A stretch of 64,000 nucleotides of DNA from Kocuria atrinae C3-8 (GTDB lineage Bacteria > Actinomycetota > Actinomycetes > Actinomycetales > Micrococcaceae). The stretch covers positions 1 through 64,000 of the forward strand of contig NZ_AJXN01000110.1 of assembly GCF_000286355.1 (NCBI RefSeq). The letters are read 5' to 3'. Under the pieces are notes generated by a model that was not told the origin of the DNA, searched no databases, and saw nothing but the letters and a program-made list of their open reading frames with translations. Shown piece after piece: positions 29,641-38,483 of the stretch (position 1 is the stretch's first letter; each line of letters begins with the position of its first letter). A program made the position numbers and the translations under genes.

Positions 29641-29874
29641 GTGGACAGCGATTCCCCGTCAGAACAGCCCGCTCCGCGCAAATCGAGCAAGTTCCGCCGC
29701 TTCGACAACTTCGTCATGCGATTCGTGGGCCCCGCCAACCGAAGCTCCATGAACCTGCGCGGCAACACGGAGATGAGCGACGAGGCCAAGGACTGGTACG
29801 ACAATCTCCAGAACGACTTCGAGATGGTCAAGGACGCCAACGGCCACACCTATCTGCGCCGCCGCGGCAAATGA
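29641..29874 (+). CDS. Small conserved protein of unknown function
   Basis: A 77-residue basic, soluble protein. The stretch FRRFDNFVMRFVGPAN followed by an acidic region and a C-terminal DANGHTYLRRRGK resembles a short protein found across Micrococcaceae; I know no function for it. GTG start with AAGGGA eight bases upstream. It lies alone between a terminator and a convergent SDR. Confidence 0.7.
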   Translation: MDSDSPSEQPAPRKSSKFRRFDNFVMRFVGPANRSSMNLRGNTEMSDEAKDWYDNLQNDFEMVKDANGHTYLRRRGK

Positions 29875-29976
29875 GCCCTGAGAGCCAGTAGAACCACAAC
29901 TGCCCCGCCCATCCCTGAGATGCGCGGGGCAGTCTTGTGAGCGACGTCGGCGAACAGGCCGACGCCGCCGCCATCG

Positions 29977-30758
29977 TTAGTACTTGGCCGACTGGCCGCC
30001 GTCGATGGGGAGGACGGTGCCGTTGACGAACGGCGCCTCCCCGGACAGGAAGAACGCGACGACCGAGGCGACTTCCTCGGGCTTACCAAAGCGCTTGAAC
30101 GGGTTCACGGACACGAACTGCATACCCGCTTCCTCCCAGTTCTCGGGATCCATCTGCTTGAGAGACGCCTCGACCATGGCGGTCATGATGGCGCCCGGGG
30201 CAATGGCGTTGATCGTGATGCCGTACTGGCCGTACTCGACCGCCGAGTTGCGTGTCAGGCCCACCACGCCGTGCTTGGAGGCGGAGTAACCGGACTGGTT
30301 GCCCACGCCGCGGATGCCGCCCACGGAGGCGCAGTTCAGAATCGAACCGTAGCCCTGCTCACGCATCACTTTGAGGACCGCGGCCATTCCGTAGAACACG
30401 CCGTTGAGGTTGACGGCCAGCACCTTGGAGAATTCATCGGCACCGAAGTCTTCGGTGAGGTTCTGACGTCCTTCGATGCCGGCGTTGTTGAAGAAGCCGT
30501 CGATCTTGCCGAACTCGTTGACGGTCGCGTCCACGTACTTCTGGACCTGCACCTCATCGGAGACGTCCGCGGCCATGGTCAGGATCTTGGCCTTGGGTGC
30601 GGCTTCGAGCACCAGAGCTTGGCGGCCTCCAGGGCATCTTCGTTGAGGTCCACGAGGACCAGGTTGGCGCCCTCGGAGCCGATGCGAACGGCGGATTCCA
30701 GACCCAGGCCGGATGCTGCGCCGGTGATGATCACTACTTTGTCGGTGAATCGTGCCAT
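29977..30758 (-). CDS. Short-chain dehydrogenase (frameshifted)
   Basis: A 260-residue SDR after repair. TGAASGLG is the cofactor loop, NNAG the structural motif, and the catalytic set is Ser in NCASVGG, Tyr and Lys in YSASKHG. The C-terminal VNGTVLPIDGGQSAKY is typical of FabG-like members. An acidic residue ending strand 2 (LVLVDLNED) favours NAD over NADP. One base is missing near 30612 (AAGCT for AAGGCT). AAAGGA precedes the ATG. Substrate unknown. It resembles the SDR at 36109 in overall pattern. Confidence 0.85.
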
Positions 30759-30857
30759 GTGATGTCCTTTCCTAGCCGGAGAGGCTGGTGGCGATGGGGC
30801 GCGGAACCGCACCCTCCGTTCCACCGTAGCGATCGGACACGAACGCTTCCTTAAATG

Positions 30858-31448
30858 TCAGGCCCACACCCCGGAGCTCCCCCGCCGGTGACTACCCATC
30901 AGGTGGGTGTTCACCATGCCGATCGCTTCCATCAGGGCGAACATGGTGGTGGGTCCCACGAACGAGAACCCACGTTTCTTGAGTTCCTTGGACAGGGCTT
31001 TGGACTCCTCGGACACGGTCGGGACCTGCTCGAACGTCTCTGGTCGCGGGGTGTCGGCGGGTTTGAACGACCAGACCAGGTCCACCAGTCCCCCGTCCTC
31101 GCGCAGGGCACCGTGGCTTGGCGTTATTGATGGCTGCGACGATCTTCTGTCGGTTCCGGATGATGCGGGCGTCTACCAAGAGCCTGGCCACGTCAGTTTC
31201 ACCGAAGGTCGCCACCGCGTCCGGGTCGAAGTCCTTGAACACTTCCCGGAAGGCCGGTCGCTTCGCCAGGACCGTGCGCCACGACAGCCCGGCTTGGAAC
31301 CCCTCGAGCGTCACCCGTTCGAACATCCCGGTCTCGTCCGTCACGGGCATCCCCCACTCGGTGTCGTAGTAGTCGCGCAGTAACGGGTCCTTGGCGGCCC
31401 ACACGGGCGCGCCAGGCCGTCCTCGCCGATGACCAGATCAGGATTCAT
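30858..31448 (-). CDS. tag: 3-methyladenine DNA glycosylase I-like, Tag (three frameshifts)
   Basis: A 197-residue protein of the Tag family, which excises 3-methyladenine from DNA. Family landmarks are DTEWGMPV, MFERVTLEGFQAGLSWRTVL and SFVGPTTMFALMEAIGMVNTH in the second half. Three bases appear lost: near 31407, and two near 31110-31125 (AAGCCACGGTGCCC, probably AAGGCCACGGTGGCCC). The ATG overlaps the upstream GNAT stop by 11 bases. Three of the four zinc ligands of E. coli Tag (Cys4, His17, Cys179) have no counterpart here; only the VNTH histidine is kept. Confidence 0.82.
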
Positions 31449-32001
31449 TGCCATTCGACTGCCCCTTCCGCGCCGTCGGTGCCGTGATCTCGAAAAGCTC
31501 GCAGGCGGCGTCGTAATAGGCGTCGCTCAGGCGCAGGTGCGTCATGCCCAGCCGTAGGCACACCGCTTGCGATGGCTTGTTGGCCGGATTAGTCACGGCC
31601 ACCACGCGCTCGAGACCGGCCGCAAAGGCGTGTTCCAGGACCACCCGAGCCGCTTCGGTGGCGTAACCGTGGCCCCAATGATCGGGGTGGAAATGCCAAC
31701 CGATTTCGATGTCCCGTTCCGCCTTGGTGCCGCTGTCCGGAATGGGCTTGAGCAGCAGGGACCCCGTCACCGTTCCGTCTTCGAGGCACACCGCCCACAG
31801 CCCTTGCACCGGTTCGTCCAGGTAGCGCTCGTTCCATGCCGCGATCTTGGTCCGCGCCGCCTCCGGGGTCCGCACGCGCTGCTCACCGTCGCCCAGGTAA
31901 CGCTGCACGTCCGCTCGTGAATAGAGGTCCTGGACGAACGCCGCGTCAGCCAGCGAATAGGGCCGCAATAACAACCGCTGCGTCTCCAGGGGATGCGTCA
32001 C
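31438..32001 (-). CDS. GNAT-family N-acetyltransferase (RimJ/RimL-like)
   Basis: A 187-residue acetyl-CoA-dependent transferase. It begins with the group landmark ETQRLLLRPYSLADA. The CoA-binding motif is GHGYATEAARVVLEHAF, and NPANKPSQAVCLRLGM is the usual C-terminal segment. The acceptor may be a ribosomal-protein N-terminus or a small amine; sequence does not decide. It is coupled to its neighbours: GTGA overlap with the upstream membrane protein and 11-base overlap with tag. Confidence 0.83.
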   Translation of the reverse strand: MTHPLETQRLLLRPYSLADAAFVQDLYSRADVQRYLGDGEQRVRTPEAARTKIAAWNERYLDEPVQGLWAVCLEDGTVTGSLLLKPIPDSGTKAERDIEIGWHFHPDHWGHGYATEAARVVLEHAFAAGLERVVAVTNPANKPSQAVCLRLGMTHLRLSDAYYDAACELFEITAPTARKGQSNGNES

Positions 32002-32605
32002 AACCGGTTCGATTCCGACGACGCCGCTGCGCCACCTTCGTGCCTCGGCTCGCCATGGGCATCCTGGGCCTCCATGCGATCGAGTAGCTCGTCCTCACTG
32101 AGCGGTTCGCCGCGCAAGGCTCGGCGGGTATTGCGGAGGTCGGTGAGCGCCAGCAGCACCAGGCGACCGCCATGGCCATGGAGATCACGCCGAAGGTGTT
32201 GGCGAACCCATACGAGATCCCCGACATGTTCGGACCGGTCAGGGCTGTGAATACTGATTCCATTCCGTCCGATGTGGAGTCCGGGAGGAAGAATCCGAAC
32301 AGCGCCGTGACAATCCATGAACCCATGGCGGTCAGACTTGCACGCAGACTCACCGACTCCGATGGATAGAACTTCGCATCTCTGGCGAACAGCACCGCGG
32401 CCGCGGTGTGCAGCGCCATCAGGGGAACGCCCAGACCGAATGCGTAGACCCACACGAGCGATCCCAGGGCACCCACCGTGATGCGCCCGAACACCACCCA
32501 CATCACCAACACGATGGCCGCAACGATCATGGTCATCGGTAAGGCGCGCCGCCCTGCGGAACCAGATCGGTGCAATTCGCCGGGATGCGTGTCGTAGGGG
32601 GTCAT
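31998..32605 (-). CDS. Four-helix membrane protein of unknown function (frameshifted)
   Basis: A 202-residue membrane protein after repair, with four predicted helices (about residues 24-44, 48-70, 88-108 and 135-160) and a polar, acidic C-terminal tail of about 45 residues. One base is missing near 32159 (GCCTGG for GCCCTGG); repair extends helix 4 as VALVLLALTDL. The stop overlaps the GNAT start by GTGA, so three genes are probably read together. I do not recognise a family. Confidence 0.7.
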
Positions 32606-32720
32606 GTCTTCATCGTAAGTGCCCCAGCAGCCACGAACGCGACCTCCCTACCCAGACAGCAAGGTGATTTGCGGTCCCACTGCTCTTGAGTGATTCAATT
32701 CATGATGCAAGGATTGATGC

Positions 32721-33017
32721 ATGTCATCCACGCAGAAGACCCGGCGCCTTTCCCTTCCCCTCTCAGATCGGGACGAAGCAGATCTTGAGGCTCTCAGACG
32801 AGCGCCCGAGGTACTTGAGACCCTCCCCGGAAATGTCTCTGAAAAGTCCTCCGATGCGGCCCTTCTTCATGCGGTTGTTGAAATGGGCTTCCAGCGAATT
32901 CGCGAGTTCCATATGGACCTTCAGTACGCCCACATCGCAGTGGAAATCCAAGACTCCCGGGATAGTCGACGCAAGCGGGCTACCCAACGGCCTCGCGGCA
33001 CAGCGGGCCCCCAATGA
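32721..33017 (+). CDS. Putative antitoxin upstream of MazF-like toxin
   Basis: A 98-residue protein. The N-terminal segment RLSLPLSDRDEADLEALRRA followed by a helix (DAALLHAVVEMGFQRIRE) fits a ribbon-helix-helix DNA-binding domain as in many type II antitoxins; the C-terminal 45 residues are polar and basic and may wrap the toxin. AAGGA lies eight bases before the ATG. The stop overlaps the toxin start by ATGA. Assignment rests on fold pattern and this tight pairing. GATGCA direct repeats before the start may be the operator. Confidence 0.65.
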   Translation: MSSTQKTRRLSLPLSDRDEADLEALRRAPEVLETLPGNVSEKSSDAALLHAVVEMGFQRIREFHMDLQYAHIAVEIQDSRDSRRKRATQRPRGTAGPQ

Positions 33018-33352
33018 CCCGGATGCTCCGGGGGCAAGTTTGGGAAGCAACACTGGATCAGAGCGTGGGCTCGAAAATGTGGGTCGTGGTCTCTCACAAT
33101 CCTCGAAATAGAAACTTCGACACCGCGCTTGCGGTTCGCGTGACCACGACCAATCGGCACGCGAACCTTCCGACGGTTATCGCACTCCCCGCGGGCGAGA
33201 GCATTCACGGATGGGTCGTCTGCGATTCCTTGACGGAACTCTGGGATGAAGATCTGAATCAAGCTGAGCCGACAGGGGCACTGAGCCCCCGAACCATGAA
33301 TCTCATCGCACCCGGACTGATGGCAGCCCTCGGGCTGCCCCCAAGCAGCTGA
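33014..33352 (+). CDS. MazF/PemK-like toxin
   Basis: A 112-residue protein with the PemK/MazF mRNA-interferase pattern: RGQVWEA at the start (R-G-x-V-W), the strand MWVVVSHN, the central TTTNRHANLPTVIALP, and WVVCDSLTELWDEDL where MazF proteins have their conserved C-D-Q/S segment. The predicted activity is sequence-specific cleavage of mRNA, held in check by the upstream protein. Similarity is at the motif level and the target site is unknown. Confidence 0.72.
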   Translation: MTRMLRGQVWEATLDQSVGSKMWVVVSHNPRNRNFDTALAVRVTTTNRHANLPTVIALPAGESIHGWVVCDSLTELWDEDLNQAEPTGALSPRTMNLIAPGLMAALGLPPSS

Positions 33353-33448
33353 GCATCCCAGCGCTCACCTCACGAAGATCAGCAGTCACCCTATCTTCGC
33401 GCCGGTCATGCCCATTTTGGTGTCAGTTCTGGCCAGTACAGTGACACC

Positions 33449-34115
33449 ATGACCGCTACTTCATTCCCTCGCGCAGTACTGTTCGACCACGACGGAACCT
33501 GGTGGACACCGAACCTTGTGGGCCCAGGGTAAGGAGCAGTTGGCGGCAACTCACGGTGGGGAATGGACCCAGGCGGACACCGACGCAACCCTGGGCAAGC
33601 CCATCGCCAAAACGGTCGAACGACTCAGCGAACTGGGCGTGCCCGGTGACCTGGATCAGGTGTTCCAGGAGTTCTACGAGGTACTCGGAAAGATCCTCGA
33701 AGAGAACCCTCCCGGTTTCATCGCGGGAGTCGAACCGCTACTGAGGGATCTCGCGGACGCCGGGATCCCCGCGGCGATCGTCACCAACGCGACCACGGAC
33801 GTCGCCAAGTACACGGCCTCCATCGCGCCGGACAACCTCTTTCAGGTGATTATCGGCGATCAAGAGGTCGCTGCGGGTGTGAAGCCCAAGCCGGACCCGG
33901 ATGCCTACCTGCAGGCAGCCAAGCGCCTGGGTGTGGACCCGCAGGACTGCGTGGTCATCGAGGATTCCCCGTCGGGCGCTCAAGCCGGTGTTGCCGCGGG
34001 CATCATCACCGTGGCGGTCCCGGGCGAGCAGGAGATCCCGGCCCAGCCCGGCGTGGTGCACGTACCCAATCACTCCGAGCTCACCCTGGACTTCCTACGC
34101 ATGCTCAAGCCGTGA
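33449..34115 (+). CDS. HAD-superfamily phosphatase (two frameshifts)
   Basis: A 222-residue haloacid-dehalogenase-type hydrolase after repair, phosphoglycolate/beta-phosphoglucomutase subgroup. Motif I is FDHDGTLVDTEP, motif II the Thr in VTNATTD, motif III the Lys in VKPKPDPD, motif IV VIEDSPSG. Two bases are missing close together near 33501-33516 (ACCTGG for ACCCTGG and GAACCTTG for GAACCCTTG). The ATG has no ribosome binding site; TACAGT ends six bases upstream, suggesting a leaderless mRNA. GGTGTCA and TGACACC form a spaced dyad around this promoter. Confidence 0.83.
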
Positions 34116-34118
34116 CGT

Positions 34119-35852
34119 TCATGCGCTGAGCAGCTGAACAGCACTTTCAGACAACAGAAAGCAGGGGGGCCAGTTTCGATTCGAACTGCGCCCTGCTTGA
34201 TCAGTACCCGGGTTTAGCGCGCCCTGGTCCTGGCGATTCGCCCGACGACGACGCTGGGCCGCGGCGGTTGCGCGGTCAGGAGTCTGGCCGGCCGAGTGCG
34301 AACGCTGGCCGGAGCCGCTGCGCTCACCGCGAGGCTTGTCACTGCGAGCGCCCGATGCCGAACCGGCACCCTGCGACTTACCGCCGAAGCGACGATTGCC
34401 GGAACCGGCGGCGTCGGAACGGGACACGTTGCTGCGAGCACCGCCCGAACGTGTGCCGCCGGAACGCTTGCCTTCGGTACGAGCAGCACCGTCGCGTGCG
34501 GAGCCGTCACGCTCGGTGCGGGACCTGCCAGCGCCGGAACGGCCACCGTTGCGACCGCCGGAACGAGCGCCGTCGTTACGGCCACCGGAACGACCACCCG
34601 AGCGCGGCTTGGAACCGCGACCGCCCTGGCCGCCACCGTTACCGGACTGGGGCGCGGGCTGGTAGGCAACGCGCTCGGCGCGCTCGCCCACCAGGTCCGC
34701 GACGATCTCGGAACCGGGAGACACAGCGTCAATGCGAGCGCGCACGCCGGCCTTCTGCATGAGCTTGTCCACGTCGCCGCGCTCTTCGGTCGTGGAAATG
34801 GTGATCACGGAACCGGAAGCGCCGGCGCGAGCCGTACGACCGGAACGGTGCAGGTAGGACTTGTGCTCGGCGGGCGGGTCGATGTGAACGACCAGCTCCA
34901 CGTCGTCAACGTGCACGCCGCGGGCGGCCACGTCGGTAGCCACGAGCACGCGCACCTCACCGTTGGAGAACGCGGCCAGGTTACGGTCGCGAGCGTTCTG
35001 CGACAGGTTGCCCTGCAGATCCACTGCGGGGATACCCGACTGGTTGAGCTTCTTGGCCATCTTCTTGGCGCGGTACTTGGTGCGCGTGAACATCACGCGG
35101 CGACCGGTACCGGAGGCCAGGGTCTCGATGAGCGCCTGCTTGTCGTCGTTGTTCACGACCAGCACGTGGTGATCCATGGTGGTCACCGCGGCCTTGGCAA
35201 CGTCCGCCGAGTGCAACACGGGGTTGCTCAGGAACTTCTTGACCAGGGTGTCCACGCCGTTGTCCAAGGTGGCGGAGAACAGCAGACGCTGGCTCCCCTT
35301 GGGGGTACGGGACAGGATGCGGGTGACCACGGGCAGGAAGCCCATGTCGGCCATGTGATCGGCCTCGTCAAGGACCGTCACGCGGATCTCGTCCAGGGTC
35401 AGGACGCCCTGCTTGAGCAGGTCATCCAGGCGGCCCGGGCAGGCCACCACGATGTCCACACCCTTGGCGAGCTCCTGCTCCTGACGCTTCTGGGACACGC
35501 CACCGAAGATCACGGTGGTGCTCAGTCCGGCAGCCTTGGCCAGCGGAGCCACGGTGCGGTCGATCTGGGTCGCCAGCTCACGAGTGGGAGCCAGCACCAG
35601 ACCGGTGGGGCGGTTGGCGCGGCGAGGTGCCCGAGCGGCGTCGTCCACCATGCCCGCCAGGCGAGCCACGAGCGGAAGCGCGAAGGCCACGGTCTTGCCG
35701 GAGCCGGTGCGGCCGCGACCCAGGACGTCCCGGCCGGCCAGCGAATCGGGAAGGGTTTTTTCTTGAATGGGGAAGGCTTCGGTGATGCCGGTACGGGCAA
35801 GGTCAGCCGAAAGGACCTCGGGCACGCCGAGGTTTACAAAATTAGTAGACAA
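34119..35852 (-). CDS. DEAD-box RNA helicase (RhlE/CsdA-like), 3' end uncertain
   Basis: An ATP-dependent RNA helicase. Core motifs in order: Q-motif PIQEKTLPD, Walker A GRTGSGKT, PTRELATQ, DEAD as VLDEADHMADMGF, SAT as LFSATL, VATDVAARGVHV and HRSGRTARAG. A long C-terminal Gly/Arg/Ser-rich tail (about 170 residues) is disordered and RNA-binding. The TTG start at STNFVNLGVPE matches the family N-terminus. The frame runs to 34119, but a terminator hairpin at 34157-34199 lies inside it and TAA at 34214 closes another frame just before that hairpin, so the real gene probably ends at 34214 after two lost bases in the tail. A leader of over 100 bases precedes the start. Confidence 0.87.
   Translation of the reverse strand: MSTNFVNLGVPEVLSADLARTGITEAFPIQEKTLPDSLAGRDVLGRGRTGSGKTVAFALPLVARLAGMVDDAARAPRRANRPTGLVLAPTRELATQIDRTVAPLAKAAGLSTTVIFGGVSQKRQEQELAKGVDIVVACPGRLDDLLKQGVLTLDEIRVTVLDEADHMADMGFLPVVTRILSRTPKGSQRLLFSATLDNGVDTLVKKFLSNPVLHSADVAKAAVTTMDHHVLVVNNDDKQALIETLASGTGRRVMFTRTKYRAKKMAKKLNQSGIPAVDLQGNLSQNARDRNLAAFSNGEVRVLVATDVAARGVHVDDVELVVHIDPPAEHKSYLHRSGRTARAGASGSVITISTTEERGDVDKLMQKAGVRARIDAVSPGSEIVADLVGERAERVAYQPAPQSGNGGGQGGRGSKPRSGGRSGGRNDGARSGGRNGGRSGAGRSRTERDGSARDGAARTEGKRSGGTRSGGARSNVSRSDAAGSGNRRFGGKSQGAGSASGARSDKPRGERSGSGQRSHSAGQTPDRATAAAQRRRRANRQDQGALNPGTDQAGRSSNRNWPPCFLLSESAVQLLSA
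34157..34199 (-). terminator. Terminator of the DEAD-box helicase gene
   Basis: On the minus strand AAGCAGGG...CCCCTGCTT encloses a second stem (CAGTT/AACTG) and is followed by TCTGTTGTCTG. It falls within the uncorrected 3' reading frame of the helicase, which argues for an earlier true stop. Confidence 0.65.
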
Positions 35853-36053
35853 GGAAAGTCTTTCAGGTTGGTCCACGCGAAACGATTCCGCGCGCACGCG
35901 CCATAAGCCAAATCTGGGGCGCGAACTGCGCGCCTTGGACCGGCGCGCCAACCTCGTGAAATGCACGAGGGAACTTAGCCAGTGTACACACGTCACCTAC
36001 TGACCGGTTAGGACGCATGCCACAGCTCCACTCAACTCTGACTGGGAACAAGC

Positions 36054-36089
36054 GTGCGGCCCGGGCCGTTTCCAGGCTCCGGGCCGCAC
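36054..36089. terminator. Hairpin downstream of SDR
   Basis: GTGCGGCCCGG and its complement CCGGGCCGCAC around a 14-base loop, just after the leftward SDR. No long T-run. Confidence 0.55.
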
Positions 36090-36108
36090 GTGTCCACGAG
36101 GTGGCGGA

Positions 36109-36860
36109 TCAGATGGCGGTGTAGCCGCCGTCCACCAGGTAGTAGCCGCCGGTCATGAAGGAAGCACCGTCCGACAGCAGGAACGTGGTCAGCTGCGCGA
36201 CCTCTTCGGAGGTGCCCAGGCGACCCATCGGGTGCGCGTTGACCAGGGCTTCCTTGGCGCCGGCGGGGAGGTTCGCGAGCAACGGGGTCTCGATGTAGGC
36301 CGGGCCCACCGCGTTGATGCGGACACCGCGCTGGCCGTAGTCCACGGCGGTCTGCTTGGTCAGACCCACCACGCCGTGCTTGGCGGCGGTGTACGCGCTG
36401 TTGCCAACACCTGTGGCCACGGTCGAGTGGATGGAGCCGATGTTCACGATGGCTCCGCCACCGTGCTGCTCGATCACCGGAAGCTCAGCGGCCATACCGT
36501 AGGCCACGCCATTGAGGTCGATGGCCACGGTGCGGTCCCAGGCATCCATATCGGTTTCGCCCAGGGCCTCGACCTGACCGCCCACACCGGCGTTGTTCAC
36601 GGCGTAGTGCAGGCCGCCGTAGGTCTGCACCGCAAAATCAACGGCCGCCTGCGCGTCCTCGCGCTTGGAGACGTCCTGGCGAATGCCGGCCGCGTCACCA
36701 CCGGCGGCATGATGGCCTGGACCACGTTGTCGATGCCGGTCGAATCGATATCGGTCACCACGACCTTGGCGCCGCGCTTGGCCAGATCCTTGGCAATCGC
36801 CTCGCCGATTCCCGACGCCGCTCCGGTCACCAGTGCCACGCGTCCGCTGAATTCAGACAT
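36109..36860 (-). CDS. Short-chain dehydrogenase (frameshifted)
   Basis: A 250-residue FabG-like SDR after repair. Cofactor loop TGAASGIG, an Asp at the end of strand 2 (VVVTDIDS) favouring NAD(H), NNAG, catalytic Ser in NIGSIHS, and YTAAKHG. The C-terminus YYLVDGGYTAI is typical. One base is missing near 36711 (CATCATGCC, probably CATCAATGCC). AAGGAG lies six bases before the ATG that starts MSEFSG. Substrate unknown; the pattern is like butanediol or glucose dehydrogenases but that is not decisive. Confidence 0.85.
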
Positions 36861-36960
36861 TTCCACTCCTTCTCTTGGGGATCATCTCGTCCCTTCAAGT
36901 CTTAGTGTTTTGGGCCACAAATGCCAGGGAATCCCCCGTGTTGCTGACCGGTCTCGCAGA

Positions 36961-37000
36961 CAGCGGAAGCGGCCCGGGGTCTCCCGGGCCGCTTCCGCTG
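36961..37000. terminator. Terminator downstream of the DJ-1/PfpI gene
   Basis: Perfect 18-bp stem with GTCT loop (CAGCGGAAGCGGCCCGGG and its complement), 46 bases after the leftward stop. Confidence 0.75.
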
Positions 37001-37045
37001 ACGTTCGGGCTCGCACAGTGCGGTCACCTGCTGATCATCGAGATG

Positions 37046-37822
37046 TCAGTCCTCTTCTTCGGCTGCCTTCTCCGCGTCCTTCTCGGCACGCAGTTCCTCG
37101 GAGGCCTTTTCTTCCTCTGCCTTTTCCTCGAGCACGACCTCGGTGAGGAGCTTGGTCATTTCCTTGGCCACGCCAGCGGCGGACTGCGGGTTCTGCCCCG
37201 TGACCAGGTGGTCATCCACCTGCACGTTCTCCGCCCAGTTGTCGTCGACCTTGACCGTGGCGCCCTGCTCTTCGAGCTTGTCCTGGAGCAGATACGGAAC
37301 CACCTTGGTCTTACCCACTTCTTCTTCCTCCGCGTTGGTGAATGCTGCCACCTTGCGCCCGGAGAGCAGGCCGATACCGTTGCTGAGCTCCACGTCCACC
37401 AGGCCGGAGGGGCCGTGGCAGACTGCGCCCACCACGCCGCCGCTGTCGTACACGGAGGCGATCAGCTTCTGCAGATCCTTGTTACCGGTGAAGTCCCACA
37501 TGGTTCCGTGGCCACCCACCAGGAACACTGCGTGGTACTGGCTGGGGTCAACCACGGAAACCTTGGGGGTGTTGTACATGGAGGCCTTGACGGTCTCGTC
37601 AGTGGTGAATTCCACCTGAATGGGGTCTTCCTCATCCAGTCCGTCCTGCGGCGGCTGGCCACCCTCGATGGACGCGAAGTCCACGAAGTACCCGGCATCG
37701 CGGAACACCTTCCAGGGGTGTGCCGCCTCGCCCACGAAGTAGCCCGTGGCCTCTCCGGTGTCGCCCAGGGTGTCATGGCTGGTCAGTACCAACAGAACCT
37801 TTTTCATGGTGCCAATGTCCAT
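37046..37822 (-). CDS. DJ-1/PfpI (Hsp31-like) type 1 glutamine amidotransferase-domain protein
   Basis: A 258-residue intact protein. The nucleophile elbow is GAVCHGPSGL (Cys near residue 130) with VFLVGGHGTMWDF before it, matching the Hsp31/HchA-like group, whose members act as glyoxalases or deglycases and stress chaperones. A His in the elbow and an upstream Glu (EATGYF) complete the usual triad. The last 35 residues are an Ala/Glu/Lys-rich charged tail not usual in the family. AAGGAG precedes the ATG at 37822. Exact reaction unknown. Confidence 0.85.
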   Translation of the reverse strand: MDIGTMKKVLLVLTSHDTLGDTGEATGYFVGEAAHPWKVFRDAGYFVDFASIEGGQPPQDGLDEEDPIQVEFTTDETVKASMYNTPKVSVVDPSQYHAVFLVGGHGTMWDFTGNKDLQKLIASVYDSGGVVGAVCHGPSGLVDVELSNGIGLLSGRKVAAFTNAEEEEVGKTKVVPYLLQDKLEEQGATVKVDDNWAENVQVDDHLVTGQNPQSAAGVAKEMTKLLTEVVLEEKAEEEKASEELRAEKDAEKAAEEED

Positions 37823-37936
37823 GCGTGCTCCTTTCGGCCGGCGCGCGTACTGCGCGCGTGTGAACGAGTTCACCCTAGCGCGGTGATCAGTGTGCTTCCA
37901 GCGGCGTTCGCTGATGGCACCTTGTCGCGGCAACTG

Positions 37937-37967
37937 TTGACACATCACGCCCCATCGCTGTTAGCAT
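37937..37967 (+). promoter_or_regulatory. Candidate sigma-70 promoter of the DoxX-like gene
   Basis: TTGACA, a 19-base spacer and TAGCAT, about 62 bases before the start at 38030. The -35 is perfect; the spacer is slightly long. Confidence 0.5.
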
Positions 37968-38029
37968 GAAATCGACAATTCACGCGGGTCGTGTAGATCG
38001 CCCGTGCTTTCCACCGAAAGGGCATTGAC

Positions 38030-38425
38030 GTGCGCATTTCCAACGCCATCCTCCGCGCCGTACCCGGCGCATTCCTCCTGCAGTCCGGCTACGGCAAGCT
38101 GAGCCTGGACAAAGAGTCCGCAGAGGGCCTCAAGCAGTTCGCCGCCACCGGCGTGCCCCAGTTCGCTGACTGGGATGCCGAGACCTTCGGCAAGTTCATC
38201 GCCGGTTCCGAGCTGGCCATCGGTGGCTTGCTGGTCACCCCCATCGTCTCCAAGCGCCTGGCCGGCGCAGCCCTGCTGGCATTCTCCGCAGGCCTGCTCT
38301 CCATGTACTTCCGCAACCCGGAGATGACCCAGGACGACGGCATCCGCCCGTCCGAGGCGGGCATGACGCTGTCCAAGGACGCCTTCATGGCAGCCATCGG
38401 CGCAGCTCTGGTGGTCCAGAAGTAA
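38030..38425 (+). CDS. DoxX-like small membrane protein
   Basis: A 131-residue protein with three or four membrane segments. The N-terminus MRISNAILRAVPGAFLLQSG and the GKFIAGSELAIGGLLV segment resemble the DoxX family of small integral membrane proteins. It has no cysteine pair or metal site I can see; function unknown. GTG start with AAAGGG upstream. A strong terminator follows, so it is monocistronic. Confidence 0.7.
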   Translation: MRISNAILRAVPGAFLLQSGYGKLSLDKESAEGLKQFAATGVPQFADWDAETFGKFIAGSELAIGGLLVTPIVSKRLAGAALLAFSAGLLSMYFRNPEMTQDDGIRPSEAGMTLSKDAFMAAIGAALVVQK

Positions 38426-38448
38426 GTTCCTTTCCCCCTCGGGAAGTT

Positions 38449-38483
38449 CGACGACGCCGCAGCGAGACGCTGCGGCGTCGTCG
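38449..38483 (+). terminator. Terminator of DoxX-like gene
   Basis: A 15-bp perfect stem, CGACGACGCCGCAGC and its complement, with GAGAC loop. The arm resembles that of the palindrome at 42936. Confidence 0.75.

Noticed and set aside
34214-34732. Val/Ala/Pro-rich frame overlapping the helicase tail
   Set aside because: It is the +1 reading of the Gly/Arg/Ser repeats; only its last codons (before TAA 34214) may be the true end of the helicase.
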